Shown piece after piece: positions 54,685 through 64,000 of a DNA stretch of 64,000 nucleotides. This DNA is from Rapana venosa (lineage: Eukaryota > Mollusca > Gastropoda > Neogastropoda > Muricidae), in NCBI GenBank assembly GCA_028751875.1, contig CM054145.1, forward strand, positions 49,850,811 through 49,914,810, read 5' to 3'. Every line of letters begins with the position of its first letter. The first letter of the stretch is position 1. A model generated the notes under the pieces. It was given only the letters and a program-made list of their open reading frames with translations. It was not told the origin of the DNA and searched no databases. The position numbers and the translations under genes were made by a program.

Positions 54685-54797
54685 CTGGGATAGCCTAGTG
54701 GTTAGAGTGTTGCGCTCACGATTTGACGGGCCCAAGTTCGAGCCCGTGTCCGAGCCACCACCGAGAGTTTTCCCCCTTGAGTTAACATCAGCACTGA
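54685..54797 (+). repeat. tRNA-like SINE head, intact boxes
   Basis: A box TAGCCTAGTGG (54,691-54,701) and B box AGTTCGAGCCC (54,735-54,745), then a short body ending in a TCA microsatellite. Confidence 0.8.
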
Positions 54798-54831
<34 letters not shown>

Positions 54832-54851
54832 CCACCACCACCACCACCACC

Positions 54852-54931
<80 letters not shown>

Positions 54932-54932
54932 A
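54798..54932 (+). repeat. (TCA)n-(CAC)n-(TCA)n microsatellite
   Basis: Trinucleotide tract with a CAC block between two TCA blocks. The His-rich and Asp-rich frames on either strand are artefacts. Confidence 0.98.
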
Positions 54933-54959
54933 ATGAAGACTGATAAGCTTTTTTTTGGA

Positions 54960-55600
54960 CGACATGGGGAAAATGCCTTTCAGTCTTCAAGAAATATCAG
55001 TAGATGCTGGTGATAGATTTCCCTCAAACCAAGGCCAGTCATTTCGCGTACAAATTTATGATAGCAGCGCTAAGCGTGAGCATGAAGATGAAGACTAGTA
55101 CATCCACCAATTTGTTATTACTAAAGATGTCTTCTGAGAACAATGCAAGCCTTAAGCACGTTGTTGCTATGCTGCTGATGTTTGTTCTTGTTGTTGTTCA
55201 TCTATACACGCATTATACTATGTTCAATACAAATCTGTTTAAGCCTAGGCCAGCTACTTATTCACAATGCTATGAACATTAGTTTACCAACCGTAATCAG
55301 CTTATTTCTCCGAATGGAGCTCACTAATGGGACAAACAGCGGCCTGATGATCAAGGGTCAACGCAGTTTCCTGCTTCATCTGCTTCTCATTACAGCCCAG
55401 GCCAACGACCTTTCACAGGAAAACCCCCAACAACATTCAGCTGTTACAGCTATAAGGCTGTGTTTGCCCTCAGCAAACTGATCATGTAACGTGCATTGTG
55501 GAAGCCGATTCAACAAGGTTAAGATCCTGGATTTTTTATTTTAGAACTTAAGAAATAGATCGATAATCCTGGTATGACGCCTATCGTTTTCGGACGACAT
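54960..55600 (+). other. Unique-looking sequence, no gene recognised
   Basis: Normal composition. A 92-codon frame at 55,004-55,282 includes a hydrophobic stretch (HVVAMLLMFVLVVVHLY) that might be a membrane helix, but it matches nothing I know and lacks the CWxP of GPCR helix 6. Confidence 0.3.
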
Positions 55601-55601
55601 A

Positions 55602-55692
55602 CACATCTTCTTCTTCTTCTTCTTCTTCTTCTTCTTCTTCTTCTTCTTCTTCTTCTTCTTCTTCTTTATCGTCTTCGTCGTCGTCGTCGTTG
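55602..55692 (+). repeat. (TTC)n then (GTC)n microsatellite
   Basis: About 22 TTC units, then TTTATCGTC and GTC units. Confidence 0.97.
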
Positions 55693-55799
55693 AACAACCA
55701 GACAGCACCTATTGTTGTCTATCATATGAGCACAAATTGCGTTGCACTGCCAGTGCCGTTAAGTGCTTAACAAATCAGGCTCAATGCATCCGATTGTTA

Positions 55800-56060
55800 T
55801 TTAAAAAAAAAGTTTTTTTTCTGGAAAAAAGGCAAAAGAATAGCATAAGAAGGCAGAAAATAAACAGGAAGGGTGTGACAGAAAAAAGAAACAAAGAGAG
55901 GAGGAATAGAAAAGAGGGAATTTTAAAAATTTCAGTTATTTTTTTATTTGTAAAAAATCTAAAATTTATTTATTTTTTGAAAGAAGAGGGAATTCCTAGT
56001 ACAGAATTTCCAGAAGGTGGGATGCTAATTTATACTGACAGGCCCCCGGCATCACCACAG
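55800..56060 (-). repeat. Dispersed repeat E, antisense copy
   Basis: The inverse of 61,795-61,990: AGGCAAAAGAATAG, AAGAAGGCAGAAAATAAACA, AGAGGGAATT, TTCCAGAAGGTGGGATGCTA and ATACTGACAGGCCCCCGGCA. Confidence 0.75.
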
Positions 56061-56061
56061 G

Positions 56062-56106
56062 GGGTGCGGGGGGGTGGGGTGGGGGTGGGGGGGTGGGGGG
56101 GGGGGA
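56062..56106 (+). repeat. G-rich tract
   Basis: About 45 bases of G with single T interruptions, at the 5' end of the antisense repeat E copy. Confidence 0.85.
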
Positions 56107-56109
56107 CAC

Positions 56110-56745
56110 AAATTCAATGACATAATATGTTAACTAAAAGGATGATCCTGATCTGTAACATAGATAAGTTCAGGAAGTGAAACCAAGAGAAAGAAATGTG
56201 TGTCAGTATTCCATCAAAGTATACAAAGATGTCTGTATTCCCTTGAGTGAAAAAACAACACAGGCAACTTGCTTCCAGCCTGTTTCTATATCTCTTTGCA
56301 TCTTCTTTAGGTGGAGGATGGAGAGGGAACAAAAGGAAAATTGTGATTTACGCTTAGAAATATGGAAGTAACTATCATACATTACCTGCACCATACTGGA
56401 AAATAACATACAAATCTGCAATAAGATCAATATCTGGCTTTTCCGATTATAAAGAGGAAAGTTGTGATTTCTACACATTGCCAACACTGCATTGAAGAAG
56501 AAAAAGCCTCTCTTACTTACGGTCTTACGGTCTACATCCAGCTTTTCCGACTGTCTCGTTTCCATCGGCCTCGTCTGCTTATAATGGCGACAGAAGATCT
56601 AGGTCCTGTTGGTTTGATTATACTGGAGTCCCAGCGGAGTTATCCGATTTAGGAACTGTACCATCAGCCCGCCATCACTGACCTTATAGGTTAAGATCCA
56701 GTTATCAAAATATACATAGTTCTAGGTCCAGTCCACATGATACAT
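56110..56745 (+). other. Intergenic, nothing recognised
   Basis: Normal composition with two short duplicated phrases (GAAAATTGTGATTT and GAAAGTTGTGATTT). No gene or known repeat. Confidence 0.4.
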
Positions 56746-56747
56746 AA

Positions 56748-56866
56748 TTATATTCCCCGAAGTCAGAATGCGGTTACCTAAATGGGGGGAATAAAACCAA
56801 AGCGGTCGCATACGCAAAAAATTGTCACCATTGGTGATTTTCGGAGTTCTAGTCAAGGAACGAGAA
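56748..56866 (+). repeat. SINE family B 3' fragment
   Basis: CCCCGAAGTCAGAATGCGGT, TACCTAAATG, GGTCGCATACGCAAAA and CACCATTGGT match the end of family B. Confidence 0.8.
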
Positions 56867-56869
56867 TGC

Positions 56870-56916
56870 ACACACGCACAGACACAGACACAGACACACA
56901 CAACACACACACACAC

Positions 56917-56985
<69 letters not shown>
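56870..56985 (+). repeat. (CA)n microsatellite
   Basis: ACAG/ACAC units, then about 30 uninterrupted CA units. Confidence 0.98.
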
Positions 56986-57344
56986 TCTTTTGATGATTTA
57001 AATTAAAAAAAAATTTTTTAAAACAATTTTCAGATTTTTTCAAAGGAGGAGTCAGAGCGCGCAGAACATTCCATACACGCTTCAACCACATCTGCCAAGC
57101 GCTCCACTTGACAAACTGCATCACCCAATGCATAAAACCTCCCAATTCTCACAGACTAAAAAAAGAGGGCATGATGCGCTTATGTGCATTTTTCAGTGGA
57201 GAAGGCTTTTACACGCTACTCTCACTGTTCGTAGCGTGGCTCCATGCCATCTGTCTGTGTCTGTCCTGATCCCTACTGCCAGCATAGACTATTGATCCAC
57301 GCTGGCCACATTCCTCTTCCTATCATGATCCGGCGGAGCAGCGA

Positions 57345-58030
57345 ACACAAGACAGGGCATCAGACAGGAGGAATACAGGGCATCAATCAGAATACAGGTC
57401 ATCAGGAGGAATACAGAGCATCAGACAGAATACAGGTCATCAGGAGGAATACAGAGCATCGACAGAAGACAGGGCATCAGGCAGAATACAGGTCATTTGA
57501 GAGAATACAGGTCATCTGAAAGAATACAGGTCATTTGAGAGAATACAGGTCATCTGAGAGAATACAGGTCATCAGAATACAGATCATCGTACAGAATACA
57601 GGTCATTAGACAGAATACCGGTCATCAGAATAGAGATCATCAGAATAAAGGTCATCTGGGAGAATACAGATCATCAGAGAAAACACAGGTAATCAGAATA
57701 CAGATCGTCAGACAGATTAATGTCATAATACAGAATATAGGTTGCCATACAGAATACTGGTCATCACAAAGAATACTGGTCATCAGACAGAATACTCGGT
57801 ACCATAAAGAATATGAATTATCGGACAGAATACAGATCATTGGACAGAGTACAGATCATTGGACAGAATAGAGATCATTGGACAGAATACAGATCATCAG
57901 ACGAAGCACAGGTCACAGACAGAATGATACTATCATACAGAATAAAGATCATCGGACAGAAGACGGAATAATTATGGGACAGACTAGAGGTCATTAGACA
58001 GAACAATGGGGATCAGATGGGATACAGGCC
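57345..58030 (+). repeat. GACAGAATACAGGTCATCA minisatellite, ~0.7 kb
   Basis: Around 35 diverged units of 15-20 bp (AGAATACAGGTCATC with CAGAC, GAGA or GGAG spacers). Smaller pieces of the same motif lie at 52.2, 53.6, 62.5 and 63.0 kb. Confidence 0.93.
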
Positions 58031-58194
58031 AGACAGAGAAAAAATCATCAGTTAGCTAAACACAGTGCCCATCCACACACAGAAGGGACACAACCACTGT
58101 CGAAGCCACTGTCTTATCGCAGGGTAGGCAGCAACAATGAGTAAAAGCCCGCCCCCAAGGATGATAAGCATGCAGGTTTGTTGGGGGATGCGGC

Positions 58195-58379
58195 AGAAGG
58201 GGAAAGTGTTGAGGAGGAGAATGAGAATGAGGATGACGATGATGAAGACGAAGAATTGGAGGAAGAGGAGGAGGAGGAGGAGGAGAACGATGGGGATAAC
58301 GAGGACAGGAGGACGAGGAGAAAAGAAAGAAGAATAAAGGAAGAAGGAGAAAAGAATGAAAGAAAAGAAAAGAAAGAAG

Positions 58380-58437
<58 letters not shown>

Positions 58438-58442
58438 AGCGA

Positions 58443-58490
<48 letters not shown>

Positions 58491-58560
58491 CAGACAGACA
58501 GACAGATAGACATACAAACAGACAGCCACAGACAGACAGAAGAGTTAAGAAGAAAATCTA
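58195..58560 (+). repeat. GA-rich microsatellite complex
   Basis: GAGGAGGA and GAAAAGAAAG tracts, then (GA)n at 58,384-58,490 and (GACA)n. Confidence 0.95.
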
Positions 58561-58929
58561 TCTATCGACTCTTACGTGCACAACTTGATGCGTGGGGAAT
58601 AAAAAAAAAAAGATAACGCTTCTGTTAGGTACGGTAGAAGATATAGATCTCTACAACATTATCCACACTCGTGGCAAAAAAACCCACAACAGGCAACGTC
58701 CGCCTTTTCAGCAACCTTGCCAGTATACAAGCATACAACCAGTTAACAATGGCTGACATAAACGCCTGTACCGTCCGCTAAGAGGATCTATACATTAAAA
58801 AAAAAAAGAAAGACAAAAAGTTGGTACATCTACGCGGGGGATTAATCCTGAAGGGATTACGTACCATCCATCTTGCCTATTCTCATGCCCACTGACAATA
58901 AATAGTCAATGACCCACACTGCCGTCAGC

Positions 58930-59290
58930 GCCTGGGCTTTATCACAGTTCTTGATTAAACCATTGAGGCTGGGGGCAACAGCAAGGTGAGAGGCTGTATG
59001 ACCAGTGGCTTTCCCACTCATGGAATTCCACTTTACAGCTTAGTCTTTAGTGATCGACTATGACTCTCTGACTAGGAGGCTTGACTCGCACAGTCCTTAT
59101 GTGCTGCAGCCCTGGGGACTGGTTGGCCTTTGGAGAGCATCTCCAACGCTGACTGTCCTTATGCCCACTTGGCCGAGAGAGTGGGGATGTACTGTGGGCA
59201 AGGCATCTCCACTATAATCAAATTTCTGCCCAGTTTCCAAACAGCAGCTGCCTCCTCTGGTGTTTTGGAGGTCATCGCCGGACACGACGG
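58930..59290 (+). repeat. Dispersed repeat D, clean copy
   Basis: The readable version of the 27,200 copy. Includes CTTAGTCTTTAGTGATCGAC, CTTATGTGCTGCAGCCCTGG, GATGTACTGTGGGCAAGGCA and GTTTTGGAGGTCATCGCCGG. Family not recognised. Confidence 0.8.
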
Positions 59291-59394
59291 ACAAACATAC
59301 ACACAATGACCCACACTAGCCCTATAGAAAATGACGTTCCCACTCCTTCCATCTTCAGGGCTTCAGACATTATTTTCATCATCATGTGCGCAGC

Positions 59395-59785
59395 GGACGA
59401 ACGCTATAGCCGAGTGGTTAAGACCGTTCGACTTCTACTCCACGGGTTCATGAAGTCGTGGGTTCAAATCTTGGTCTGATGAATGAAGGGTGGGAATTTT
59501 TATTTTTTAATTTTTATGATCTCCCAGGTCAACGTCATACGCAGACTTGCCAGTGCCTTCATTCTTTTCGTGTATATACACATGCTGAAGATCATTATAT
59601 ACGCACGTTAAAGATACTGTAATTCATGTCAGCGTTCGGCGGGTTGTGGAAACACAAAACATTCTCAACATACATCCCCGAAGTCGGAATATGGCTGCCT
59701 TGATGATGGGTAAAAACGAGGACATACGCAAAGTCTCACCATTGGTAAACCTTGGAGCTTTAGCCCAGAAATTTAAAAAAGAATG
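59395..59785 (+). repeat. SINE family B, full-length copy
   Basis: A box TAGCCGAGTGG (59,407-59,417) and B box GGTTCAAATCT (59,461-59,471). Body: TTTATGATCTCCCAGGTCAA, CAGACTTGCCAGTGCCTTCA, CATGTCAGCGTTCGGCGGGT, CCCCGAAGTCGGAATATGGC and AACCTTGGAGCTTTAGCC. Confidence 0.92.
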
Positions 59786-59814
59786 AGATAAGACCCGAGG
59801 ATCCAACTTTGAGC

Positions 59815-59955
59815 CCAAAAACAACAACAAACCAACAACATCCCCCAAACAAAAACAAAACAAAACCCCCACCTCCCAACCCCTCCCCCCCCAACAACAA
59901 CAAAAACAACCCCCCCCAACAAAACAACAACAACAACAACAAAACAAACCGAACC
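59815..59955 (+). repeat. A/C-rich (AAC)n stretch after the SINE
   Basis: AACAACAAC and CCCCCC tracts immediately downstream of the family B copy, plausibly its expanded tail. Confidence 0.8.
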
Positions 59956-60284
59956 AAAAATCCCATTGATTCGGAAGAGACATAACTTCCTTGTCTATTA
60001 ATTTTCTCAAAAGAAAAGAAACCCCACCCAGCCCCGACCCAGTGAATCAAGCCAATGTAGAATGTCTGACAAGCTTTTTTCACTCCAGAGAAAAATGGAC
60101 CTGGAAGAAACAAACCTTTCTGTGTAGCCCATAAATATCCAGGCCACCATCTCTGTGTGTGTGTGTGTGTAGTGAACACAATGACCCACAACTCCCTAGT
60201 CCACACTGAGTCAGAACCCATGAATTATTATTATAACTGCTCACAAGAGAATCAGAGTGTTTGACCCGCTGATGATGCACGTTG

Positions 60285-60730
60285 CCAGAGAGAGAGAGAG
60301 AGAGAGGGGGGGGGGAGGAAGGGCAAGAGAGAGAGAGAGAAGATAGAGAGTGAGGAGAGAGAGAGGAGGAAGAAGAGAAGGAGGGAGAGAGAGAAAGAGG
60401 AGAAAGAAGAGAGAGAGAGAAGAGAAAGAGAGAGAGAGAAGAGAGGAGGGAGAAGAGAGAGAGAGAGAAGAGAGGAAGAGAGAGAGAGGGAGGGAGGAAG
60501 ATAGAGAGAGAGGGAAGAAGGAAGAGAGAGAGAGGAGGAAAGAGAGAAAGAGAGAGGAGAGAGGGAGAAGGAAGAAGAAGTGAGAGAGAGAGAGAGAGGA
60601 GATGAGGGGTGGGGGGGGAGAAGATAGATAGTAGATAAGAGAAGAGAGAGAGAGAGAGAGAGAGAGGAAGGAGAGAGGAGAGAGAGAGAGAGACAGACAG
60701 ACAGAGACAGACAGACAAAGAGAGACAAAG
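60285..60730 (+). repeat. GA-rich microsatellite, ~0.45 kb
   Basis: (GA)n broken by GGA, GAAGA and a G-run, ending in GACA units. Confidence 0.97.
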
Positions 60731-60777
60731 AAAAGACTGCTCCATTTTCAGCCAGCTGGCGGATCCTAGTATGGTTC

Positions 60778-60962
60778 CATGCCATCCATCCATCCATCCA
60801 TCCATCCATCCATGCCATCCACCCACCCATCCACCCATCCATCCATCCATCCACCCATCCATGCCAACAATTCATCCATCCATCCATCCATCCATCCATG
60901 CCATCCATCCATCCATCCATCCATTCATTCATTCATCCATCCATCCACCCATCCATCCATCC
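60778..60962 (+). repeat. (CCAT)n microsatellite
   Basis: CCAT units with CCAC and TCAT variants and repeated ATGCCATCC breaks. Confidence 0.97.
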
Positions 60963-61048
60963 TGTCCCGCTTTTTCCGATCCCCCTAAACTGACAACATG
61001 TCAATCCACATACAGCCACAAAATCCACCCTCACCCCCTCTCCCCCCG

Positions 61049-61053
61049 GGAGT

Positions 61054-61084
<31 letters not shown>

Positions 61085-61091
61085 GGGGGGT
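61049..61091 (+). repeat. (GT)n and poly-G
   Basis: (GT)n then about 22 G. Confidence 0.95.
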
Positions 61092-61194
61092 ATCAGACAG
61101 AATGGATGAATCCGTTGTCGGTCAGTCTGCCTCAGTTCTGAGCTTACCCCCACCCAGCTAGCATAGGAAACACAGGGGCCAACAGGCTCCTCTG

Positions 61195-61220
61195 CAGCAG
61201 CAGCAGCAGCAGCAGCAGCG
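61195..61220 (+). repeat. (CAG)n microsatellite
   Basis: Eight GCA/CAG units. Confidence 0.95.
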
Positions 61221-61394
61221 TGTCATTGAATTATACAGACCAGCAAAGCTGACAGCTCCTCCCTGTCAAGGTTTAAGAACCAATCTTTCTGAGAGATGGA
61301 CTGATGGATGGATGGGATGGGAGGAGGTGATAAAAGGGTGGGTGGTGGGGTGGTAGGGGGAGGTAGGGGAAGGAGATGGAGCAGAGCGAGGGAG

Positions 61395-61397
<3 letters not shown>

Positions 61398-61481
<84 letters not shown>
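61398..61481 (+). repeat. (GA)n microsatellite
   Basis: Nearly uninterrupted GA, one GGA break. Confidence 0.98.
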
Positions 61482-61486
<5 letters not shown>

Positions 61487-61794
61487 CAACTTCTTCTTTG
61501 TACTGTGATTTAGAATTGTGTGCAGATGATTGTACAACATAATAAATACAATGGTCGTGCTGACTTGAAAGTGAGATTGTTTTTACACAGGTGAGACTTA
61601 CATTATTTTTAATAGGAAATTATTTCAGTTTTTCTTTGTCACACCTGAATTATTTTTCAAGCTGCAAGTGTTTTCCATTTTCATTTTTCGACCGGGTATT
61701 TTTTTCTTCATACATTGCCCTGGTGTGGCTTCAGGGGTTGACTTTGGAAATAGTAAAAATGCAGCACCGTAAAATAGATTATGAGGTGTGAAAG

Positions 61795-61990
61795 TAAGGT
61801 TATCTCTCGTGGGGATGCCAGGGGCCTGTCAGTATAAATAGTATCCCCACCTTCTGGAAATTTTTTGCAAGGAATTCCCTCTTTTCTCTCCCTCTCTTTG
61901 TTTCTGCCTTGTTCTTTTTCTTCCTGTCACCTTCTTGTGTGTTTTCTACCCTCTTGGTCCATTCTCCTGCCTTTTTCCCCAGAACAAATT
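61795..61990 (+). repeat. Dispersed repeat E, clean copy
   Basis: CCTGTCAGTATAAATAGTAT, CCCCACCTTCTGGAAATTTT, TTTCTTCCTGTCACCTTCTT and CTTGGTCCATTCTCCTGCCT. Used to calibrate the smeared 27.9-kb copy. Confidence 0.8.
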
Positions 61991-61994
61991 AAAA

Positions 61995-62460
61995 GATAAC
62001 GATTCTCTCCCACACCAAAGTCAGATGCGCTAGGCCTGATTTGTTAGGCACTTAAAGGCAGTGGAACGCATTTTCGCTCATATGACAGACAACAATAATT
62101 GCTGTCAGAGTGTTTGATGATGAGAAAGAAACTAAGGATAGAGGAATTTGGAGTGCGGCAGAAAAAAGGGTGAAAACCAGCAGAAGCTTTTGTAAAAAAA
62201 AAAAGAAGATAAAAAGCCATCTCCAAATCCTTGAGTGAAAAATAGCCATCACTTTGTCCCCTGTCTGTATTTCTCACAATGAGAAAGTGTGAAGAAGACA
62301 GATAAGATAGAAATGATGACCAGTTGCATGAAGTGACAAATGCCCATACTGTTATCTCCACAGTCGCAGAATGGCTACATCCAAGCTATCCCTAAGTCAT
62401 CCTTCTGCCTTGTCTGCTGACCATGGGACAACAGCCAATCCAAGCTGACCATAGTCTGCC
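61995..62460 (+). other. Intergenic, nothing recognised
   Basis: Normal composition with an 11-A run near 62,197. No gene is seen. Confidence 0.4.
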
Positions 62461-62469
62461 CAAGGCAGA

Positions 62470-62525
62470 GGGACGGCACATCCAACAGAATGCAGGTCAT
62501 CATCTAGAATGCAGGTCATCAGACA
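62470..62525 (+). repeat. Short GAATGCAGGTCATC tandem
   Basis: Two to three units (AGAATGCAGGTCATC) related to the 57.4-kb minisatellite. Confidence 0.75.
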
Positions 62526-62912
62526 GTTGTATTGTATTGTATACGACTTTAAGTCACGGCAGAGTTCTCTGCGTGAAATTCGGGATATGCTCTCCTCGGG
62601 GATAGTGCGTCGCCTCAAGAGCAGCACCACCTTTTTTTTCTTTCTTTTCCTGTCTGCATTTGTATTAATTTGTTTCCCTATCAGAGTGGCTTTTTTCTAC
62701 AGAATTTTGCCAGGGACAACCCTTTTGTTGTACAGGACTTTGATTTATCATCTCATCCGGAAGACTAGCACCCAGACCACCACTCTTGGTCTAGTGAATG
62801 GGGAACGAGTTTCCGACACAAAATGGGATCAAACCACCGCACACTTCAAACTCGGACTTCTGGCTTCCTAGGCAGGTGCCTTACCTCTAGACCTCTAGAC
62901 CACCAATCCACC
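62526..62912 (-). repeat. SINE family A, copy (antisense)
   Basis: TTGTATTGTATTGTATACGA, CAGAGTTCTCTGCGTGAAAT, GAATTTTGCCAGGGACAACC, CACCACTCTTGGTCTAGTGA, and a reversed head. The left end is the ancestor-like form of the 75-bp unit at 32.9-34.2 kb. Confidence 0.9.
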
Positions 62913-62925
62913 AGAATATAGGTCT

Positions 62926-62927
<2 letters not shown>

Positions 62928-63000
<73 letters not shown>

Positions 63001-63012
63001 CAGAGAGAGAGA
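62928..63012 (+). repeat. (GA)n microsatellite
   Basis: (GA)n with GACAGA units at the right. Confidence 0.97.
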
Positions 63013-63171
63013 ATACTGATCATGACACGGATTACTGGCCATGGCAAGAAGAGGAATGACCCAGCTGTCAGTCACCTCTCTGACCTGATCAACAATTCCA
63101 GTAGGGATGGAAACGGTGGCCACAACCTCCCCCCCCCCACCCCCACTGTCTAATCGTAGTGTACCCGGGGA

Positions 63172-63502
63172 GACAGACGCTGTAGTCAAGTGGCCAAGAC
63201 CTTTCTACTTCAATCCTATGGGTCCATAAGGTCGTGGGTTCCAATCTCGGTGGCGTCTGGTGAATCAAGGGTGAGGGTTTTAACGCTCTTTCAGGTCAAC
63301 TTTCAAGTGCAGACCTGCCAGTGCCTTCATTCCCTTCGTGTATATATACACATGCAGAAGATCGAATATGCAGGTTAAAGATCCCGTTATTCACGTCAGC
63401 GTTCGGCGGGTTACAGAAACACGAAGATACCCAGCATATATAGGAGGAATGAGAGCGCTTTGATTTGTTTTTTTGCAAGATTTAGCGCTGTATAAATTCC
63501 AT

Positions 63503-63538
<36 letters not shown>

Positions 63539-63640
63539 CCCCGAAGTCGGAATGCGGCTACCTTCATGGTGCGCAAAAATGATGGCATACGCAAAATCTC
63601 ACCATGGGTAAACCTGGGAGCTGTAGCCGAGGAAGAAAAT
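63172..63640 (+). repeat. SINE family B, interrupted by a retroposon tail
   Basis: A box TAGTCAAGTGG (63,183-63,193) and a B box one base off consensus. The body is complete, but between CAGCATATAT and ATCCCCGAAGTCGG an extra ~95 bases are present. Confidence 0.92.
63442..63537 (+). mobile_element. Nested retroposon 3' tail with (ATT)n
   Basis: Reads AGCGCTTTGATTTGTTTTTT, TTAGCGCTGTATAAATTCCA and (TTA)n. The other family B copies lack it at this point. The end of the same tail occurs inverted at 31,872-31,912. The microsatellite 3' end suggests LINE-type retroposition of a 5'-truncated copy. Confidence 0.7.
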
Positions 63641-63720
63641 AAAACCCTGGACGGGTGTGTTGCTGCCAAAGGCTGAAGACAGACCAGTCTGGAGAGACTG
63701 TCCACCAGCCTCCCTTCTGT

Positions 63721-63741
63721 CCCCCCCCCCCCCCCCCCCCA
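63721..63741 (+). repeat. Poly-C tract
   Basis: About 20 C. Confidence 0.97.
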
Positions 63742-63784
63742 AGACCATGAAGGTCAAGGGACTGATTGTTTGATTGATTGACCC

Positions 63785-64000
63785 GATGAATGATCGATAG
63801 CAACACATTACTGTTGTGTTATGTCATACATAATGGATAACATACCCCAGTGAGTGAGTGATCGTGAGCGGCACATTCGTACCGTGTTGTGTATTATATA
63901 ATGAGCTTACACCCCAATGAGCGGTCATCTATGGCACGTTAATGCGTTATGCAATACATAATGAAATCTGATCCCAGTGAGTAATAGTAAATGGCATATT
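63785..64000 (+). repeat. Diverged ~70-bp tandem repeat running off the window
   Basis: Three to four units share a G-TAT-CA-ACATAATG core, a -CCC-A-TGAG segment and a GGCAC/ATATT end (63,815; 63,885; 63,945). Borders are imprecise. Confidence 0.65.

Noticed and set aside
55004..55282. GPCR-like exon (hydrophobic VVAMLLMFVLVVV)
   Set aside because: It lacks the CWxP motif, any NPxxY downstream and clean splice sites. A hydrophobic stretch alone is not enough.

Overview
The window is eukaryotic genomic DNA. It has short exons in long introns bounded by GT/AG sites, tRNA-headed SINEs, TIR transposons, an LTR retrotransposon, and very heavy micro- and minisatellite content. The SINE body (with the TTTTGCCAGGGACAACT core) and the overall repeat style suggest a mollusc, most likely a gastropod. 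That assignment is inference; the proteins alone only say animal.

Two host genes are visible, both on the + strand. (1) 931-8,863: five clean exons of an hnRNP Q/R (SYNCRIP) RNA-binding protein, covering RRM1, RRM2, RRM3 and the start of the linker after them. Its Tyr/Gly/Arg-rich C-terminal exons probably lie inside the poor-quality sequence that follows (candidates near 18.8 and 21.4 kb). (2) 31,958-48,598: a nuclear receptor ligand-binding domain (LBD) in at least five exons, from the hinge/helix 1 through helices 3-5, 7-8 and 9-12, ending in an AF-2-like helix and a TAG stop. The DNA-binding domain is not seen.

9.75-29.3 kb is abnormal: most bases sit in exaggerated homopolymer runs and nothing reads cleanly. 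Two dispersed repeats have clean copies at 58.9 and 61.8 kb and smeared copies at 27.2 and 27.9 kb. This shows that the block is real genome with a homopolymer-smearing consensus error, not exotic biology. Smaller smeared pockets occur at 34.3-35.1, 39.7-40.5 and 45.0-45.2 kb. Two gaps of exactly 500 N lie at 29,300 and 51,001.

Mobile DNA: two copies (4,800-7,419 and 29,992-31,563) of a CAGGG...CCCTG element with perfect 5-bp target duplications; two ~1.1-kb TTAA-flanked piggyBac-like elements, one nested in the first CAGGG copy; a decayed Ty3/gypsy element with two ~235-bp LTRs (40,545-45,032) inserted in a 37-bp minisatellite; a minus-strand LINE remnant (~46.06-46.54 kb); and at least three tRNA-derived SINE families. 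Two minisatellites (32.9-34.2 and 37.5-37.8 kb) are built from pieces of SINEs.

The receptor introns hold an unusual run of long tandem arrays: a ~1.3-kb 75-bp array, 0.8 kb of CCTT, 1.8 kb of an NNTGT pentamer satellite, and 1.25 kb of ATTC. A 1.2-kb 40-bp array lies just 3' of the gene. From 50 kb to the end I see no host gene, only a mosaic of SINE copies, minisatellites and microsatellites.
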